A stretch of 64,000 bases of DNA from CBDAUN01 sp965214875 (GCA_965214875.1 OZ243980.1:1922001-1986000), one strand, 5' to 3'. Counted from the stretch's first letter, positions 8,376-17,986 are shown. The notes: generated from the letters alone by a model not told the origin. Numbers and translations are program-made.

Positions 8376-10049
8376 ATGCCCGAAACCAAGGAACTTCAAC
8401 TACGCCAAACTTCTCAAAATGGAAAGGCTCGCGCTTCGAGCATGCGCCATCTTCCAAAAGATAGATCGGCGCATATACTACTTTCATACCATTCGAGCGG
8501 CCGATTGCTTATCGTGGGTCCCTACCCGAAGATCGCCGCCGCCGCCAGCCAGTTCGAATCAAATTCTGAGATTCAATGCGTCTTGCTCGCCACCGAATTT
8601 AACACTGAACACAAAAAGTCGAATGGCGATTCAAGAGCCGAGATATATCTCGCTGATAGCGTATCGATTTCCGGGCACTTGGGAAACTTCATCATCGAAG
8701 TAACCAGAAATAACCACACAACGAATTTTGCCGACACGCTCAGCTTCGAGCCAAAGACGTTCGACCTGGTTCAGGACATTTGCAGCAGTCCGATTATCGA
8801 AAGCGAGATTCCGCCTCCCGGGTATTATGCGACGGAAGGCGAGGAGCAAAAGATTGCTTCGAGCGTGGAAGAAATCTCCAATCTGATCGGCAAATTCGAA
8901 AAACCCAAGTTCTTCAACTACAACCCTGACATTTGCGCCCATGGCCGAAGCGGACTGATCGGATGCTCACGGTGTCTCGACTCTTGCCCAACTGATGCGA
9001 TTGCTTCTGTAGGCGACACGATCGAGGTTGACCCGTACCTTTGTCAAGGTGTGGGAGCGTGCGCCACCGTATGTCCCACAGGCGCCATCACCTATGCTCA
9101 TCCAGCTGTCGAGATATTGATCGAGTCAATTCGAAAGATGCTCAATACATATCGAGATGCCGAAGGTCAAAGTCCATCGCTTCTATTCTACGACTGCGAA
9201 ACCGGTCGAGAGGTGGTGCAATCATGCGCCTCTTCGCTGCCGCAAAACGTCATCCCGATCGAAATCGAAGAAATCGGTGCCGTTGGTCTGGACCTGTGGC
9301 TTGCATGCATCGCGTATGGATCAAGCTCAATAAGCTTGCTTTGCACACCCTCGATTCCAAAGACCGTTGTAGTCGATATTGAAACGCAAATCAGCTTTTG
9401 CGACGCACTAGTGCAAGGCGCGGGCCACCCGCCCGGCAGAGTGCAGATCATCAAGACTGACAGCAAGGCAAAATTAATTTCACTGCTGAAAGTTGAACGC
9501 GAGCAAATGCCAATTGAACCAGCTAACTTCGTTTTGTTCGGTGAGAAGCGCGCCGATATCCGAAGATCGCTCGACCATCTTTTCGCACTTGCCTCGCCAC
9601 GCAAAAAGATCGCAACATTGCCTGAAGGCGCTCCTTTTGGGGAAATCGAAGTAGACACCAAAACGTGTACATTGTGCCTGGCGTGCGTATCGGTTTGCCC
9701 TGCTTCGGCACTCGAGGCAGATGGCGAAATGCCGAAACTGAGCTTCATCGAATGGAACTGCGTTCAGTGCGGATTGTGCGAAACCGCCTGTCCGGAATCG
9801 GCGATATCGCTCAAGCCCCGCTATGTCTACAACTTGGAGCGCTTGCGCTCAAGAATACTGAACGAAGATGTTCCGATGCGCTGCATTGGTTGCGGCAAGC
9901 CGTTCGCCACCCGGTCCATGCTTTTCAACATCCAATCGAAGTTGAAAGATCATTGGATGTTTCAAGATCCTGACGCGGTCAAGCGTCTGGAGATGTGCGA
10001 GGATTGCCGAGTGAAAGACATGTTCCTTAAAGAGAGTAGTCAACTCTGA
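8376..10049 (+). CDS. Multi-cluster 4Fe-4S ferredoxin protein (formate dehydrogenase-associated)
   Basis: 557 aa, an iron-sulfur protein expected to carry electrons in the cytoplasm. Cysteine motifs in order: CAHGRSGLIGCSRCLDSCP, CQGVGACATVCP, CTLCLACVSVCP and CVQCGLCETACP, then CIGC and CEDC near the C terminus. The first ~170 residues lack Cys clusters and the middle (about 250-420) is a separate domain. This architecture is typical of the ferredoxin that follows DUF3305 and DUF3306 near formate dehydrogenase genes. No formate dehydrogenase catalytic gene is in the window; what follows is a repeat-bearing intergenic region. The cluster is therefore separated from, or has lost, its enzyme. 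Confidence 0.87.
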   Translation: MPETKELQLRQTSQNGKARASSMRHLPKDRSAHILLSYHSSGRLLIVGPYPKIAAAASQFESNSEIQCVLLATEFNTEHKKSNGDSRAEIYLADSVSISGHLGNFIIEVTRNNHTTNFADTLSFEPKTFDLVQDICSSPIIESEIPPPGYYATEGEEQKIASSVEEISNLIGKFEKPKFFNYNPDICAHGRSGLIGCSRCLDSCPTDAIASVGDTIEVDPYLCQGVGACATVCPTGAITYAHPAVEILIESIRKMLNTYRDAEGQSPSLLFYDCETGREVVQSCASSLPQNVIPIEIEEIGAVGLDLWLACIAYGSSSISLLCTPSIPKTVVVDIETQISFCDALVQGAGHPPGRVQIIKTDSKAKLISLLKVEREQMPIEPANFVLFGEKRADIRRSLDHLFALASPRKKIATLPEGAPFGEIEVDTKTCTLCLACVSVCPASALEADGEMPKLSFIEWNCVQCGLCETACPESAISLKPRYVYNLERLRSRILNEDVPMRCIGCGKPFATRSMLFNIQSKLKDHWMFQDPDAVKRLEMCEDCRVKDMFLKESSQL

Positions 10050-10792
10050 TCAAATTTTGCGCTTTGTGTTGTTTTCGACACTCGCTCCCCTATTTGCAAA
10101 ACGCTTGAAATATCCGATAAAGAGCACTTGCACCTCGTGGCAGATTCAATGGGGGATGGGTGAAACCGTGTGCGTTCCTCGTGCAAACTTGTGCATTTAT
10201 GGGCTTACGGGCTTCACCTTAAAATTGCCAGAAATATGTCAACGAGTTTTTCTTTACGTGAACGAAGAAAATTGCGGAAGAAAAATGCAAGGCGACCGGC
10301 TGTAAGTGAACAAGCCCGCCTTCGATGGCCAAGCTGACACGCAAAGAACAAAATCATGACCCCTTCTATCAATGCTTTACGATTGTAGTTCATTATGAGC
10401 TCTCTAGCCCCTCCGCGGCGGGGGTTGCCAGCCTCGTAGCAACATCGATTTTCTGTATGCAATAATATCAATCACTTGTGAATTTAGATTCTACAAAGAT
10501 TTGTTCAAAAATATGAACTGCAAGACAGTTTTTTATTGGGAAACGGCTACATAATATCTTTCTGAAAAACAATGGGCAGGGACCGGCAGTAAAATCACAA
10601 ACCGATTGAGGTGTTGTTTCTATGCAGAATAAATAACGTGCCGCGGCCGTGTTGTGGGCTTTTTAGAAACAAAAATCATAAAATGATGTTTAGGAATCAA
10701 AAAAATAATTACTAATCTGCGCCGATTTTCAAATAAGCTAGAATCAAAAACGGTGGTTAATTAGGTTTTGTCGGGTATTTTGGAGAACAATT
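10050..10792. other. Intergenic region with a dispersed repeat
   Basis: About 740 bp without a supported gene. It separates the ferredoxin operon from the nucleic-acid-processing island. It contains one copy of a ~105-bp dispersed palindromic repeat (10391-10497). The rest is AT-rich. Confidence 0.5.
10391..10497 (+). repeat. Dispersed palindromic repeat, copy A
   Basis: The sequence ATTATGAGCTCTCTAGCCCC, a GC-rich palindrome, then GTAGCAACATCGATTTTCTG and an AT-rich tail match 43873-43975 over about 105 bp with scattered changes. The palindrome also matches the IS110-remnant ends. Confidence 0.75.
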
Positions 10793-12124
10793 ATGCGTAA
10801 AGGAATTCGTCCCTGAGTAAATGAAGCAAGGGAGTTTTTAGAGATTGCAAAAGATTTCAAAGATTCCAAAGAAATCATTCGTGAGGCTCTTAGTAATTCA
10901 TGGGACGCAAATGCTTCGAAAGTTGAAATCAAGTTTAGTCTTCAACGCTTAAACGGTACAAAATCCAAGAAAATCATGGTCGAGATTGATGATGACGGTG
11001 AAGGTATGAGTACTTCGCCGCGTCAGAACGTAGGGTCAAGCGAAATTGAGGGCTTCTTTGATCTTGGTGATTCAAGTAAATCACGTGGCTCCGTCGGTTC
11101 GAAGGGTCACGGCACGAAAATTTACTATAAAAGCTCGGGAATTAGTGTTGATACCTGGAAAAATAAAAAGCATATTCGTGCTGAGAGCGAGGTGCCCCCG
11201 TGGGCAACACTGAAGAAGGGGGTAGTGCCAACTTACAGATACTCTGAAGAAGATGATGAATCTGGTGTTGGCACCCGTATTCGAGTTGATGGGTTTCTCG
11301 CCAAACAAAAAGAATTTAAATCTCTTGATTCGCTCATTCAATATATTAAATGGTACACAGTTCTTGGTTCCTTCGGTTCATACTTTGGCGTTTCTCGAAA
11401 GATGGATGCGGAAATCCAGCCGGCGGACAGTTTTACCTCGGTTCGTATCCCTTTCGGATTTAAGTTTCCAGAAGAACAAACAAATCTAGAAAATGGTGCT
11501 GATGACATTTGCAAAATCTTTGGTCCAGAAACGATAGAGTGCGGAGTAACCGAAGACGGTGATGCAATAACCGTGGAGTTTATTGGCGCACTTCTAGGTG
11601 AATCGCTACGAGGAATCGTACCTGACACATATAGCCATATGGGACTTTGGCTGTGCAAGGATTTTATGCGAATTGAGCGGAACAATGATATTCTCGAAAG
11701 AGTGCTTGGCGGACAATATTACTACCGGTCAATGTTGCTTTTCGCCAATTGCCAGAATTTTGATCTAACAGCAAATCGAAATGATATTCGAACAGATCAA
11801 GAGGAGTATGATGTTGCTGTTGCTAAGATTGAAGAAATTTGTGCTCGAATTTGGAATGATGAATTTGTTGAAAGATATTTAAGAACAAAGAAGCTGGAGG
11901 AAGAGCATGAACGAGAACTCAAAAGGAGGGAACAAGAAGCTGAAAGATTGAAACAAAAAGAAAAACAAAGAGATGATCGGATTAATCGCTATAAGGGTCT
12001 CCCGAATCTCAACTTTGGAGGTTTGGACAGGGCGCCGATCAAAGAGCCAAACAACGAAGCAGAAACAGCTTTGCTATTGCAGGCGATGATATCTTCGAAT
12101 CATCCTGGCATAGATTTTTCTTGA
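10793..12124 (+). pseudogene. GHKL-type ATPase, interrupted by a stop at codon 8
   Basis: The frame starts at ATG 10793 with a GGAG site, reads MRKGIRP, then meets TGA (10814-10816), then continues open to 12124. Without the stop it would be 443 aa. The GHKL nucleotide site is clear: the N-box REALSNSWDANA, the G1 motif EIDDDGEGM and GSVGSKGHGTK as the lid. A coiled, Glu/Lys-rich segment follows near the end. A TGG-to-TGA change would explain the stop. The next frame appears to be its C-terminal domain. The nearest in-frame ATG (10976) falls after the N-box, so the present gene is probably dead. Relatives occur in DNA-repair and defence contexts. Confidence 0.7.
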
Positions 12125-12429
12125 TTGGCGATTACAACACATCGGCCGGTGTTGATATGGTAATTGAAATCAAAGATACACAGATTCATAGTATCAAATG
12201 GGCCGAAATCGTCTTTTCTCTGGACAATTTATTCAAGTGGAGACACCCGCCGGAAGGGTATCGCTTGGTCGTGTGCTATGAACTCGGCGGCATGAAAGAA
12301 AGACAGTCATTTGAAAGCGGTTTAGAAGCCAAGCTAATATCGACGGATGTCTCGGGGCGATACGCTTTACTCATTGGTAGCGAGAGCCTTGATGTGTATG
12401 TTCTAAGAGAAATATTACAAAACACATAG
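12121..12429 (+). CDS. Probable detached C-terminal domain of the GHKL ATPase
   Basis: 102 aa overlapping the end of the ATPase frame by four bases (TTGA), in the -1 frame. It reads IGDYNTSAGVDMVIE, then HPPEGYRLVVCYELGG, resembling the nuclease-like domain (D-tSxG-D and VCWE-type motifs) that closes related GHKL proteins. It could be a frameshifted C terminus, a TTG-started separate protein, or the product of -1 slippage at ATTTTTC. The first is most likely because the N terminus of the ATPase is also broken. Confidence 0.5.
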   Translation: MIGDYNTSAGVDMVIEIKDTQIHSIKWAEIVFSLDNLFKWRHPPEGYRLVVCYELGGMKERQSFESGLEAKLISTDVSGRYALLIGSESLDVYVLREILQNT

Positions 12430-12816
12430 ATTGGAACAAAAAACGTGTGCATTTTGTTCAGAATTGTGGATATTGTCATTTTAGTTTATCAAAACTTTCG
12501 CGACGACTAAGCACTTCACTTGCACGACCCAAATACTTTGTTAATTGGGTGCCGTTCTGGAAGAAACGTCCATAATTTCACCTCTAAAACATCTGCGGCA
12601 TAAAACGTCATTTTTGTTGCGAATCCGTTTTGTCCAACCGTAAAGCTCTCCCTGTTTGGCAAAATTGCCGACTGACGAACTGTTTTCGCTCCGCTATAAA
12701 ACGCAACGTCATGCAAATTCACGAGAATGCACGGCTATTCCCATGCCATTTTTACGGACTATCCACAATTTCGACATTGAAGCGAAGCTGCCTGTTGCCG
12801 AGTCTTATCATTCATC
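12430..12816. other. Intergenic region, no gene seen
   Basis: About 390 bp between the GHKL remnant and the next ATPase gene. No credible reading frame or repeat was found. Confidence 0.5.
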
Positions 12817-14391
12817 ATGAGTAAGAAAACAATCCCTATCGGAATTGCGGACCTTCATTCGATTCGCGCTCTCGATTGCTACTACGTCGACAAAACACCC
12901 TACATTGAAAAACTGTTTGATCAAGGCAAGTACTACTTCCTGTCACGCCCGCGCCGCTTTGGCAAGAGCTTGCTGCTTGATACGATGATGCAGCTATTTG
13001 AAGGCAACGAAACTCTTTTCCAAGGCCTGCCGATTCATGGACGCTGGGACTGGTCGAAGCCATATCCAGCGGTGCGATTAAGCTTCGGGGGCAATCGGTA
13101 CAGCGAACCAGGGGTTTTGAAAAAAAATGTCAAATCTCAGCTTGAATGGTACGAATCGAAGCACGGTGTGAATATTGATGCTGCATCTGACCCGACCGAG
13201 CCGGACCGGTTCGGAATGTTGCTGCGCCGCATTCATGCAAATACTGGCAGGCCGGTCGTGGTGCTGGTCGATGAGTATGATAAGCCGATTCTTGATGCGA
13301 TAGACACTCCTGAGCTGGCGAAAGATAATCGGGACTATCTGCAGGGACTTTATGCAGTCATTAAGGATTTTGGTAATGAAATACGTTTTGCATTTCTGAC
13401 CGGCATTACCATGTTCAGCAAAATGAGTCTGTTTTCGACTTTGAATAATCTCACGGACATTAGCCTGAATCCACGTTACAGCTCGATTTGCGGTTACACT
13501 GAGACTGACCTTTATGAAGTGTTCACCCCAGAGATGGGCGGACTACGCATTGATGAGATTCGCAAATGGTATAACGGCTACGGCTGGCGCGGCGAAGAAA
13601 AAGTCTACAATCCTTGGGCAATCTTGAATCTGCTCGGCTTGCGAGAATTCAAACCGTATTGGTCGGTCACCGGTATGCCGTCATACCTGTATAAGGTCAT
13701 GATGGAGCGAAATCTTACACCGCTGGATGCAAATGCCCTTAAAGTTGATGAGAGCTTCATATCGACAATCGATATTGACAACATCGGTGCCCCGGCTTTG
13801 CTTTTTCAGTCGGGTTATCTCACCATTACCGGAGAACACCGAGAGGTTTACGAAACCGTTTACGAGTTGGACTACCCCAACTTGGAAGTGCGCGCGAGCT
13901 TGAACGGCGGTTATCTCAAGTATTTGTTCGGTCAAGGCGAAACTCTGCCATCCGAGACCAAGTTGTTAGCCGTTAGACTTCAGCAGCAGGATTTTGAGGG
14001 GTTTGCAACTGCAGTTCGCGCCTTGTTCAGCGGCATTCCGCACCAGTGGCACAAATCCAACAACAAAATGTCGCGCTATGAGGGCTGGTATTGTTCGGTG
14101 CTGTATTCGTGTCTGTGGGACGTGGCTCACACAGCAAATATTTGCGGCGAAGTCTCAAGTAGTGGCGGACGGTCCGATTTGGTTGTGATCATCGGCACTC
14201 AGGTATTCGTGTTCGAGTGCAAGATGCTCATGGGTGGTGCTGATGCAGATCAAAAAGCATTCGAGGCCATTGCGCAGATTCGCGATCGTGGCTATGCCGA
14301 TCAATATCGTGACGGAACCAACGCGATTTTTTTCATCGGGGCGGTGTTTGAAAAAAGAAACCTGGCAACGTTGAAAGTTGAGCGAAGTTAA
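12817..14391 (+). CDS. AAA-ATPase-like protein with C-terminal PD-(D/E)XK nuclease domain
   Basis: 524 aa. The N-terminal domain begins with IPIGIADLHSIRALDCYYVD and has the P-loop-like FLSRPRRFGKSLLLDTM (about residues 46-62), then a VVVLVDEYDKPIL Walker B (about 147-159). The C-terminal domain ends with GGRSDLVVIIGTQVFVFECK, a PD-(D/E)XK core (Asp...Glu-x-Lys). The arrangement matches the AAA-ATPase_like plus PDDEXK_9 family, which is expanded in symbionts and host-associated bacteria and whose function is unknown. It appears intact. It lies in the cluster with RNA ligase and DNA methyltransferase genes. Confidence 0.87.
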   Translation: MSKKTIPIGIADLHSIRALDCYYVDKTPYIEKLFDQGKYYFLSRPRRFGKSLLLDTMMQLFEGNETLFQGLPIHGRWDWSKPYPAVRLSFGGNRYSEPGVLKKNVKSQLEWYESKHGVNIDAASDPTEPDRFGMLLRRIHANTGRPVVVLVDEYDKPILDAIDTPELAKDNRDYLQGLYAVIKDFGNEIRFAFLTGITMFSKMSLFSTLNNLTDISLNPRYSSICGYTETDLYEVFTPEMGGLRIDEIRKWYNGYGWRGEEKVYNPWAILNLLGLREFKPYWSVTGMPSYLYKVMMERNLTPLDANALKVDESFISTIDIDNIGAPALLFQSGYLTITGEHREVYETVYELDYPNLEVRASLNGGYLKYLFGQGETLPSETKLLAVRLQQQDFEGFATAVRALFSGIPHQWHKSNNKMSRYEGWYCSVLYSCLWDVAHTANICGEVSSSGGRSDLVVIIGTQVFVFECKMLMGGADADQKAFEAIAQIRDRGYADQYRDGTNAIFFIGAVFEKRNLATLKVERS

Positions 14392-14564
14392 AAGCGATTT
14401 GGCATTCTTTTGTGTGTTTAATTCGCAAGTGAACACATAATTATGTCCAAACTCTAGCTTCATGCTCCGTGCGCAATTTTCACCGCTTCTTGAAGCCTTT
14501 GAAACGAATAGGTTTACGCTCGCTCTGCAATATCGCCGACAACCGAAGGTGCTATGCGAGTCAA

Positions 14565-14836
14565 TGAGACGCAGAGTCGAACCGCTCTGTCGGGCGGCAT
14601 TTCAAAGAACTGGCAAGTACGCCTCAATGCCTATCAGACTTCAGATCCGGCCAGGCAATACAAAAAGTGCAGTTCAAACTGGAAACTGCGCAATCAGACG
14701 ATCACGCAGCCGCTTAAATGTCGTTGTCTCGCCAAGCACTACTTTTGGCAATATCTCAACGAGGTACCGGAATTGCCCAGAGCAATTAATTCTGGCGAAA
14801 ATTTGCGCGTAAAAATCTGCAACGCTGATTTTGGGG
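14565..14836 (+). pseudogene. Decayed GIY-YIG-like domain fragment ending in an IS1380-type end remnant
   Basis: Residues ISKNWQVRLNAYQTSDPARQ match the C-terminal domain of the methyltransferase encoded at 16674-17951 (AKNWQARLNAYQTSDPNR). Similarity also continues at DNA level. The fragment has no start or catalytic part. At 14811-14836 the sequence AAAAATCTGCAACGCTGATT resembles the right end of the IS1380-type elements in this window, so an old IS1380 insertion or deletion may have trimmed the gene. Confidence 0.6.
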
Positions 14837-15106
14837 GCAAACAATAAACAGCAACAGAATTGGAAACTTGTATACTACAGTCTTTCGCAAGCGCACAACC
14901 AAAGTGCTTGTCAGTACCGCCTCGCATGTAATTCAGCAATGTCCTCGGCAAGCAAGACGGAATATCTTCCAGATGCATTGAATGCATTACTCTTTTGATT
15001 TTTTGCGCAATTCGGAGCAAGCCGCTGAGGCATCCTGTGTCAGCAAATTATCGGTAACGAAACATGGAGTTCGATTATGAGTCAACTTTAAGAAGGTGAG
15101 GAAATT

Positions 15107-16222
15107 ATGAGTTTTGAAGTCAAAATTAGAAATTTAACCATAGAAGATCACCCCGATGCGGATGCCTTAGAGATCGCCATCATTGGCGGATACAACTGCA
15201 TCGTACGGAAAGATCAATATCGGGACGGAGATCTAGCCGCCTACATCCCCGAAGATTCCATAGTACCTGACGACGTGCTAGAGGAATTAGCACTCACCGG
15301 CCGACTGGCCGGCTCCAAGAAAAACAGGGTAAAGGCGATTCGGCTCAGAGGAGTGCTGTCGCAAGGACTCCTCTATCCTGTGACCGGTCAAAAGCTAAGC
15401 AAAATCCAATGCGAAGTCGGTATGGATGTGAGGGATATTCTTGGCATAGTCAAGTACATTCCTGAAATACCTACGCATATGGAAGGCGAGGTCGAGCATG
15501 CGTCGGGCATTACGATCCACTACGATCTGGAGAATCTGCAGAAATATCCCGATTTGATGAAGCAGATGCAGGTGATGGTCACGGAAAAAATCCACGGTAC
15601 GTGGTGTTGCTTCGGCTGGAATCCTGAGTGGCCTGGAGAATACATCGTGTCTTCCAAAGGGATGTCAGCCAAAGGCATGGTTTTGAAACTGAACGAAGCC
15701 AACGCAAACAATCTTTATGTGAAGGCTTTCAATGAAAGGAAGGATGATTTTGATCAGTTGCGTCGCCATTGCATCAGCAATTCTATCGCAAACGCTGGGG
15801 ATCCATTTTACCTGCTCGGCGAGATTTATGGCAAAGGCGTTCAGGACTTGGCCTACGGCAAACCAAAAGGCACTTTTTCTGTATTCGACGTTTACGTGGG
15901 AAAACCTAGAGTCGGCGCCTATCTGCCTTCTTTCGAAGCGGCGGAACTGGTTATAAGCCGATCCAACTTTGACTACGTCCCGATTCTCGCAGATTCGATG
16001 ACCTACAACGGCACAGATGGAATTCAAGCGATTGCTGCCGGGAATAGCAGCTTGGACGCCAATCAGATGATGGAAGGAGTTGTCGTTCGTGCTCGTGAGC
16101 TTGATCATCTGAACGAACATGCGCTGGTCAATCGGTTTGGTAAAGATGTCCCGGATCGACTAGTCTTAAAATACAAGTCGGAAAGATACCTAACTCGACG
16201 CGGCGGAACTGAGTACCATTAG
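15107..16222 (+). CDS. ATP-dependent RNA ligase, DRB0094-like family
   Basis: 371 aa. An N-terminal OB-like domain (KIRNLTIEDHPDADALEIA) precedes the nucleotidyltransferase core. Lys161 in EKIHGTW is the expected AMP-accepting lysine (motif I). Further motifs are LLGEIYGKGVQDL (III/IIIa), MEGVVVRA (IV) and LKYKSERYL (V). The N-terminal domain followed by the ligase core is the Deinococcus DRB0094-type (Rnl5) architecture. Such ligases seal 3'-OH/5'-phosphate RNA nicks and probably act in RNA repair. The start has a good AAGGTGAGG site. Its neighbours, a PD-(D/E)XK ATPase and a DNA methyltransferase, suggest a defence or repair island. Confidence 0.85.
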   Translation: MSFEVKIRNLTIEDHPDADALEIAIIGGYNCIVRKDQYRDGDLAAYIPEDSIVPDDVLEELALTGRLAGSKKNRVKAIRLRGVLSQGLLYPVTGQKLSKIQCEVGMDVRDILGIVKYIPEIPTHMEGEVEHASGITIHYDLENLQKYPDLMKQMQVMVTEKIHGTWCCFGWNPEWPGEYIVSSKGMSAKGMVLKLNEANANNLYVKAFNERKDDFDQLRRHCISNSIANAGDPFYLLGEIYGKGVQDLAYGKPKGTFSVFDVYVGKPRVGAYLPSFEAAELVISRSNFDYVPILADSMTYNGTDGIQAIAAGNSSLDANQMMEGVVVRARELDHLNEHALVNRFGKDVPDRLVLKYKSERYLTRRGGTEYH

Positions 16223-16673
16223 AGCGTTCACCGGAATTGACGGGCGCATAATTTGAAGTGCAGTGAAGAAGTTCATTTCGAAGTCGACACACGAAGTTGC
16301 ACGTGCTGGTTGAAAGTAAGTGCGGTGGGCTATTTAATAACCTCCACGAGGCACGGCTAGCCTGTTTAAAGAATACAACAAGTCGGACTCCGTAGTTTCT
16401 GCTCGACTTCAGCCCACACTGACCGCTGATGAGCGAATAAAAAAGCTCGGCGATATCAATGCCGCCAGTGACGCAAGTTTCGCGTTGTCGAGAGTGATGC
16501 GCTTGCCCTCTCCTCGGCCCTAGCGAGGCAGGCAAATCGACAACGACGAAAATTGCTCGCAAACAGGAGAAAAGCGTTCCGCAATCTTCTAGAGCAAACT
16601 TGGACCAGAAGTTCAAGGTGGAGAGTTCGAACCGGACGGCAAGCCGGTCATTGGAGAGGTAAAAATTAAAATA
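16223..16673. other. Intergenic region, no gene seen
   Basis: 450 bp between the RNA ligase and methyltransferase genes. Only short chance frames are present. The methyltransferase ribosome site GGAGAGG lies at its right edge. Confidence 0.5.
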
Positions 16674-17951
16674 ATGACTGAGTGCAATGTCCTAAACCGC
16701 ACTATTTTTTACGATGACAATTTGGATGTATTGCGGGGAATTAACTCCGAGTGCATTGATCTGATCTATCTTGATCCACCGTTCAACAAGAACAAGAAAT
16801 TTACCGCCCCCATTGGCACAAGCGCTGAAGGCGCAGAGTTTTCCGATATCTTCAGTGCGGACGACGTGAAATATGAATGGCTCGTCACACTTGAGCAGGA
16901 TCAGCCGGAGCTTTACCACTACCTTAATGGAATAAAAGGAATAGGCAAGCCATACAATTTTTGTTATCTCGCATATATGGCCATTCGAATTATCGAGTGC
17001 AAGCGAGTGCTAAAACGCTCCGGCAGCATTTATCTGCACTGCGATCCAACTATGAGCCATTATCTCAAAACCGCCTTGGATTGCATATTCGGCGAAGACA
17101 ATTTCAGAAATGAAATTATCTGGTGTTACAGCCGCCCGTCAGCACCGAGACAACGGCAGCTATCTCGCGTTCACGACACAATCCTATGGTACTCAAATGG
17201 TTCGCATTGGACTTTCAATCCAAACCCAATTAGACAACCTTATGCAACCTCTAGTCGTGCAAGAGAAGGATATTCAGCCGCAGCATCTAAAGTTGCTGAT
17301 GGCGTGGTCGAGTTGGATCGAAGAGGTAAATTCCCTGAAAGCTGGATATATATTCCAGTTCTAAAGGGAAACTCGCGCGAAAGCACCGGTTACCCGACCC
17401 AAAAACCTATTGCTTTGCTTGAACGAATAGTTGGCGCGGGAAGCAACCAAAGCGATTTAGTTCTTGACCCGTTTTGCGGCTGTGCAACCACCTGCGTAGC
17501 ATCTGAGAGATTGAAAAGAAAATGGATTGGAATCGACATATCAGTGAAGGCGTATGAGCTTGTCAATAAAAGATTGGCAAAGGAAGTGGCTGACCCGGGT
17601 GACTTGTGGAAATATCAAAACAAGATATACATGAAAACCGATCCACCGAAACGGACGGATTTGGAAAAGAACTATCAAGAAAAAAAATTTGTTTACGTTG
17701 TATCTCATCCAGCCTACCCGAACGAGTACAAGGTCGGCATTGCGAAGAACTGGCAAGCGCGCCTCAATGCATATCAAACTTCAGATCCAAACAGGCATCC
17801 AAACAGGCAATACAAAGTTGAATTCAAGTTGGAAACTGCGCGATTTAGAGAGACTGAAAAGCATATCCATGACGTGTTTCCGAATAAGCATGAGTGGGTG
17901 CAAGGCGACCTCCGGGAAATTATCAAGGAGATAAAGAACCACAGAGCGTAG
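16674..17951 (+). CDS. Site-specific DNA methyltransferase fused to a GIY-YIG-like (Mug113/T5orf172-type) domain
   Basis: 425 aa. The catalytic motif DPPF (residues 34-37) precedes the SAM-binding motif DPFCGCATT (about 265-273), the order of beta-class N6-adenine/N4-cytosine methyltransferases. After about residue 335 comes a second domain: KKFVYVVSHPAYPNEYKVGI, then the NWQARLNAYQT region and ETEKHIHDVF, which fits the GIY-YIG-like Mug113/T5orf172 family. A 12-bp duplication there gives the repeat DPNRHPNRQ, absent from the decayed relative at 14.6 kb. The protein could combine modification and cleavage, or the second domain may be only DNA-binding. No separate restriction enzyme is seen next to it. 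Confidence 0.85.
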   Translation: MTECNVLNRTIFYDDNLDVLRGINSECIDLIYLDPPFNKNKKFTAPIGTSAEGAEFSDIFSADDVKYEWLVTLEQDQPELYHYLNGIKGIGKPYNFCYLAYMAIRIIECKRVLKRSGSIYLHCDPTMSHYLKTALDCIFGEDNFRNEIIWCYSRPSAPRQRQLSRVHDTILWYSNGSHWTFNPNPIRQPYATSSRAREGYSAAASKVADGVVELDRRGKFPESWIYIPVLKGNSRESTGYPTQKPIALLERIVGAGSNQSDLVLDPFCGCATTCVASERLKRKWIGIDISVKAYELVNKRLAKEVADPGDLWKYQNKIYMKTDPPKRTDLEKNYQEKKFVYVVSHPAYPNEYKVGIAKNWQARLNAYQTSDPNRHPNRQYKVEFKLETARFRETEKHIHDVFPNKHEWVQGDLREIIKEIKNHRA

Positions 17952-17986
17952 AGCAACGGAAAGGAGCATGGTCACCGGTCAAACCG

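Noticed and set aside
12100..12130. Programmed -1 frameshift joining the GHKL frame to its C-terminal domain
   Set aside because: ATTTTTC is only a partial slippery site, no downstream structure is evident, and the gene already carries a stop at codon 8. Mutation is simpler.
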